Positions 62,098 to 64,000 of a stretch of DNA of 64,000 nucleotides are shown in pieces (positions within the stretch are counted from its first letter, which is position 1; every line of letters starts with the position of its first letter). The position numbers and the translations under genes were made by a program. Source of the stretch: Algihabitans albus (GTDB lineage Bacteria; Pseudomonadota; Alphaproteobacteria; Kiloniellales; DSM-21159); NCBI RefSeq assembly GCF_003572205.1, contig NZ_QXNY01000006.1:372001-436000 (forward strand). Reading direction: 5' to 3'. The notes beneath the pieces are model-generated. The model was given only the letters and a program-made list of their open reading frames with translations, searched no databases and was not told the DNA's origin.

Positions 62098-63137
62098 CAC
62101 TCGGCGGCCTTGCCGGTCGCGGCGGTCTCGCCGGCCTTTGCGGCTTGCCGCGTCAGGAAGCTGGCGTCGATCAGCTCATCGACCACCGTTCCGACCTCCA
62201 GGTCCTCGTCGATCACGCCGATCTCCTGCAGCACCCGGCCGGTCGCCAGGAAGGTCTCGCGATGGGCCTGTCCGATCGCCGGGTCGGTGATGTCGGTGCG
62301 CTGTTCCAGCTGGCGCGCCGCCACGGCCGGGTCGATCTTCGCCGCCGCGACCAGACCGGCCTGCAGCTCCTGCGGATTCTCGAGGGCGTAGCGGCGGGCC
62401 CGCTCGTAGACACGCAGCACCCGGGCGACCGTCTCGGGATACTCCTGCGCGAAGGCCTCGCGGACGTTCAGGATGCCGTAGGTGTTGAGGTCGGCGTTGC
62501 GGAAGAACAGCCGGGCGTCGGACTCCAGCTCGGCCTTGGCCATGTGCGGATCGAGGCCGGCCCAGGCGTCGACCTGGCCGCGCTCCAGGGCCCGGTAGCC
62601 GTCCGGATGCTGCAGTAGCACCGGCTTGATGTCGTCTTCGCTCAGGCCGGCCTCGGCCAGCGCGCGCAGCAGGAAGATGTGCGGATCGGTGCCGCGGGTG
62701 ACCGCGACGGTCTTGCCGCGCAGGTCGGCGACGCTCTGGATCTCGCTGTCCCGACGGACGACGAGAGCGGTCCACTCCGGCTTGGAGTAGGCATAGACCG
62801 CCTTGATCGGCAAACCGCTTGCGCGGCCGACGATGGCGGCGCTGCCCGCCGTCGAACCGAAGTCGATCGAGCCGCCGCGCAGAAACTCCAGCGCCTTGTT
62901 GGAGCCGAGCGAGAGCACCCAGCGGATCTCGGTCTCGTCCTCGGCGAACTCCTCTTCCAGCCAGCCCTTGTTCTTCAGCAGGATGGCGACCGGGTTGTAG
63001 TAAGCCCAGTCGATGCCGATACGCTCGGGCGTTTCCGCCGCCGACGCCGGTGCGGCGGCGATCAGATCCGTGGTGACAAGACCGGCGGTCGCGATGGCGG
63101 CGGCGGCCAGGGACAAAAAGCTACGACGGGTCGACAT
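62097..63137 (-). CDS. Sulfonate-type ABC transporter substrate-binding protein (SsuA/TauA-like)
   Basis: The 346-residue protein has a Tat-like signal (STRRSFLSLA, residues 2-11, cut near ASAA) and the SsuA fold: 'IGIDWAYYNPVAILLKNKGWLEEEF', 'SGGSIDFGSTAGSAAIVGRASG' (with RGGS, about residues 85-105) and 'VTRGTDPHIFLLRALAEAGL' (about 150). Relatives bind alkanesulfonates or taurine. The divergent nitrile hydratase gene raises the chance of a nitrile- or thiocyanate-related ligand, as inference only. It has a long structured 5' leader. Confidence 0.9.
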   Translation of the reverse strand: MSTRRSFLSLAAAAIATAGLVTTDLIAAAPASAAETPERIGIDWAYYNPVAILLKNKGWLEEEFAEDETEIRWVLSLGSNKALEFLRGGSIDFGSTAGSAAIVGRASGLPIKAVYAYSKPEWTALVVRRDSEIQSVADLRGKTVAVTRGTDPHIFLLRALAEAGLSEDDIKPVLLQHPDGYRALERGQVDAWAGLDPHMAKAELESDARLFFRNADLNTYGILNVREAFAQEYPETVARVLRVYERARRYALENPQELQAGLVAAAKIDPAVAARQLEQRTDITDPAIGQAHRETFLATGRVLQEIGVIDEDLEVGTVVDELIDASFLTRQAAKAGETAATGKAAE

Positions 63138-63296
63138 AACAACTCTCCTCGCTTCGCTACGGCCTCCGCGGAGGCCCGTTTCGATACGAGGCTCCGCGAT
63201 GCCGGGAAGGGGAGAGCCGCTTCAGACCGCACCGTCGGGCACAAAAAAAGCCCCGACGCGGCGTGAGCGGCGGGACCTGTCCCACTCGCTTTAGCT
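63138..63296 (-). promoter_or_regulatory. Structured 5' leader of the sulfonate-type ABC operon (candidate attenuator)
   Basis: Read on the minus strand, the leader holds a GC-rich segment ending in GGGGC and a seven-base T run (63243-63249) about 45 bases from the predicted start. The CGGGG bases before the T run can pair back with upstream CCCG (63271-63274 region) as a terminator, or forward with 63233-63240 (CGTCGGG/CCCGACG stem) as an alternative. This competing layout is that of an attenuator or riboswitch. I cannot assign it to a known RNA family. Confidence 0.4.
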
Positions 63297-63300
63297 GGTA

Positions 63301-63331
63301 CTTATATAGCGCCCCGCAAGCTGAGCCTCAA
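63301..63331 (-). promoter_or_regulatory. Promoter of the sulfonate-type ABC operon
   Basis: On the minus strand TTGAGG (63326-63331) and TATATA (63303-63308) are 17 bases apart, and TATAAG overlaps the latter. The predicted start near 63296 leaves a leader of about 160 bases before the binding-protein ATG. Confidence 0.55.
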
Positions 63332-63481
63332 AGCGGCGCTGTTGGACAAGCATCGTTCCACGACGCCGTGTCGTCAATAGAAAATACAAAACACAAAGTA
63401 AACGTTAATACGGCCTCTTGATGGAACGGCGGTCCTCCGTACACACTCGGCCTCAATCGAAAGTCTTGGAGGGAGACGTCC

Positions 63482-64000
63482 ATGGCGCCCGAAGATCACG
63501 ATCCGTCCCATAGCCATTCCCACGATCATCCGCATGGTCACGACCACGATGCCGGGCCGGACCCCATGACCAAACGGGTGCAGGCACTCGAAGCTCTGCT
63601 GGTCGAGAAAGGCTATGTCGATCCGGTCGCCGTGGACGCGCTGATCGAAACCTACGAAACGAAGATCGGCCCGCGCAACGGTGCCAGGGTCGTTGCCAGG
63701 GCCTGGGCGGACCCGGACTACCGGGCGCGTCTGCTCGCGGATGCGACCGGCGCCATCGCCGAGCTCGGTTTCGCCGGGCGCCAAGGCGAGCACATGGTGG
63801 CTGTCGAAAACGCCACGGGCCTGCACAATCTCGTCGTCTGTACCCTCTGCTCCTGCTACCCTTGGCCTGTGCTGGGCGTACCTCCGACCTGGTACAAATC
63901 CGCCGCCTACCGCTCGCGTGCCGTGCTCGAACCGCGCGGCGTCCTGGAGGAGTTCGGGGTGCGGCTGCCCGAGGATACGGAGTTCCGCATTTGGGATTCC
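63482..64000 (+). CDS. Nitrile hydratase alpha subunit, cobalt type (3' end beyond window)
   Basis: The first 173 residues are present and the frame is open at the window edge; the family is about 200 residues long. After a His-rich leader (about residues 5-25) comes the conserved '[19 protein letters not shown]' helix and the metal claw C120-T-L-C123-S-C125 in '[15 protein letters not shown]'. Thr rather than Ser after the first Cys indicates cobalt. Nitrile hydratases convert nitriles to amides; the related thiocyanate hydrolase gamma subunit has the same motif and is not excluded. GGAGGG precedes the ATG. The beta subunit and cobalt activator would be expected just outside. Confidence 0.93.
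   Translation, partial: MAPEDHDPSHSHSHDHPHGHDHDAGPDPMTKRVQALEALLVEKGYVDPVAVDALIETYETKIGPRNGARVVARAWADPDYRARLLADATGAIAELGFAGRQGEHMVAVENATGLHNLVVCTLCSCYPWPVLGVPPTWYKSAAYRSRAVLEPRGVLEEFGVRLPEDTEFRIWDS

Noticed and set aside
63138-63296. Known SAM-II or cobalamin riboswitch upstream of the ABC operon
   Set aside because: I could not find the conserved cores of these classes; only the competing stems are supported.

Overview
The window is high-GC DNA with tightly packed operons and no rRNA, tRNA, CRISPR array, insertion sequence or prophage that I can see. Alphaproteobacterial origin (Rhodospirillales-like) is an inference from the density of TRAP transporters, the intracellular PHB depolymerase, Tat-like signals on many binding proteins, RpiR/GntR/XRE-cupin regulators and base composition. 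No marker gene fixes the species.

Region 1 (1-31300) is a nutrient-uptake island with five separate TRAP transporters. (A) The end of a dctP gene, then dctQ and dctM, followed by a VOC protein (1-3319). (B) On the minus strand, a GntR/FCD regulator, a ThDP-dependent enzyme, a TAXI-type binding protein and a fused TRAP permease (3244-8938). (C) An XRE-cupin regulator, dctPQM, a degradative class II HMG-CoA reductase and an unknown membrane protein (9168-14785), which reads as mevalonate uptake and catabolism. (D) On the minus strand, dctPQM, D-aminoacylase and a DadA-type dehydrogenase, with a divergent LysR gene (14830-21761), which reads as use of N-acyl-D-amino acids. (E) A divergent RpiR regulator and dctQMP (27158-31300). 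Each of the four binding-protein/permease junctions A-D carries a strong hairpin. Between D and E lies an unusual operon (21884-27126): a DUF2946 protein, an OprC-like TonB-receptor barrel that seems to lack its plug, and a NitT/TauT-type ABC importer.

Region 2 (31500-42600) holds a protein with an excisionase-like HTH and an H1-like basic tail, an OsmC protein, three small unknown genes, a DUF1194 VWA protein, an OmpR-type two-component system next to a DegQ/HtrA protease, a second D-amino-acid module (DadA plus Asp/Glu racemase-like) and the PHB depolymerase phaZ.

Region 3 (42600-45900) is a bufferin operon: BufA precursor peptide, BufB MNIO enzyme, BufC partner and DoxX. It produces copper-binding modified peptides. 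Beyond it on the plus strand is an FNR-type box, a well-placed -10 element and a strong terminator with no gene between them, a candidate oxygen-regulated small RNA.

Region 4 (45900-60505) is mostly housekeeping and signalling: a DmdC/FadE-type acyl-CoA dehydrogenase, a double-PAS histidine kinase, a D-2-hydroxyacid dehydrogenase, Sua5/TsaC, an orphan ParA ATPase, a PadR-type regulator, a Sel1/TPR protein, a FemAB/GNAT-like protein, a FecR protein paired with a CHASE2 class III cyclase, a DUF6152 protein with a small membrane protein, and an OsmC protein.

Region 5 (60519-64000) has a sulfonate/nitrate-type ABC importer operon with a long structured leader. Divergent to it, and running off the end of the window, is a cobalt-type nitrile hydratase alpha subunit.
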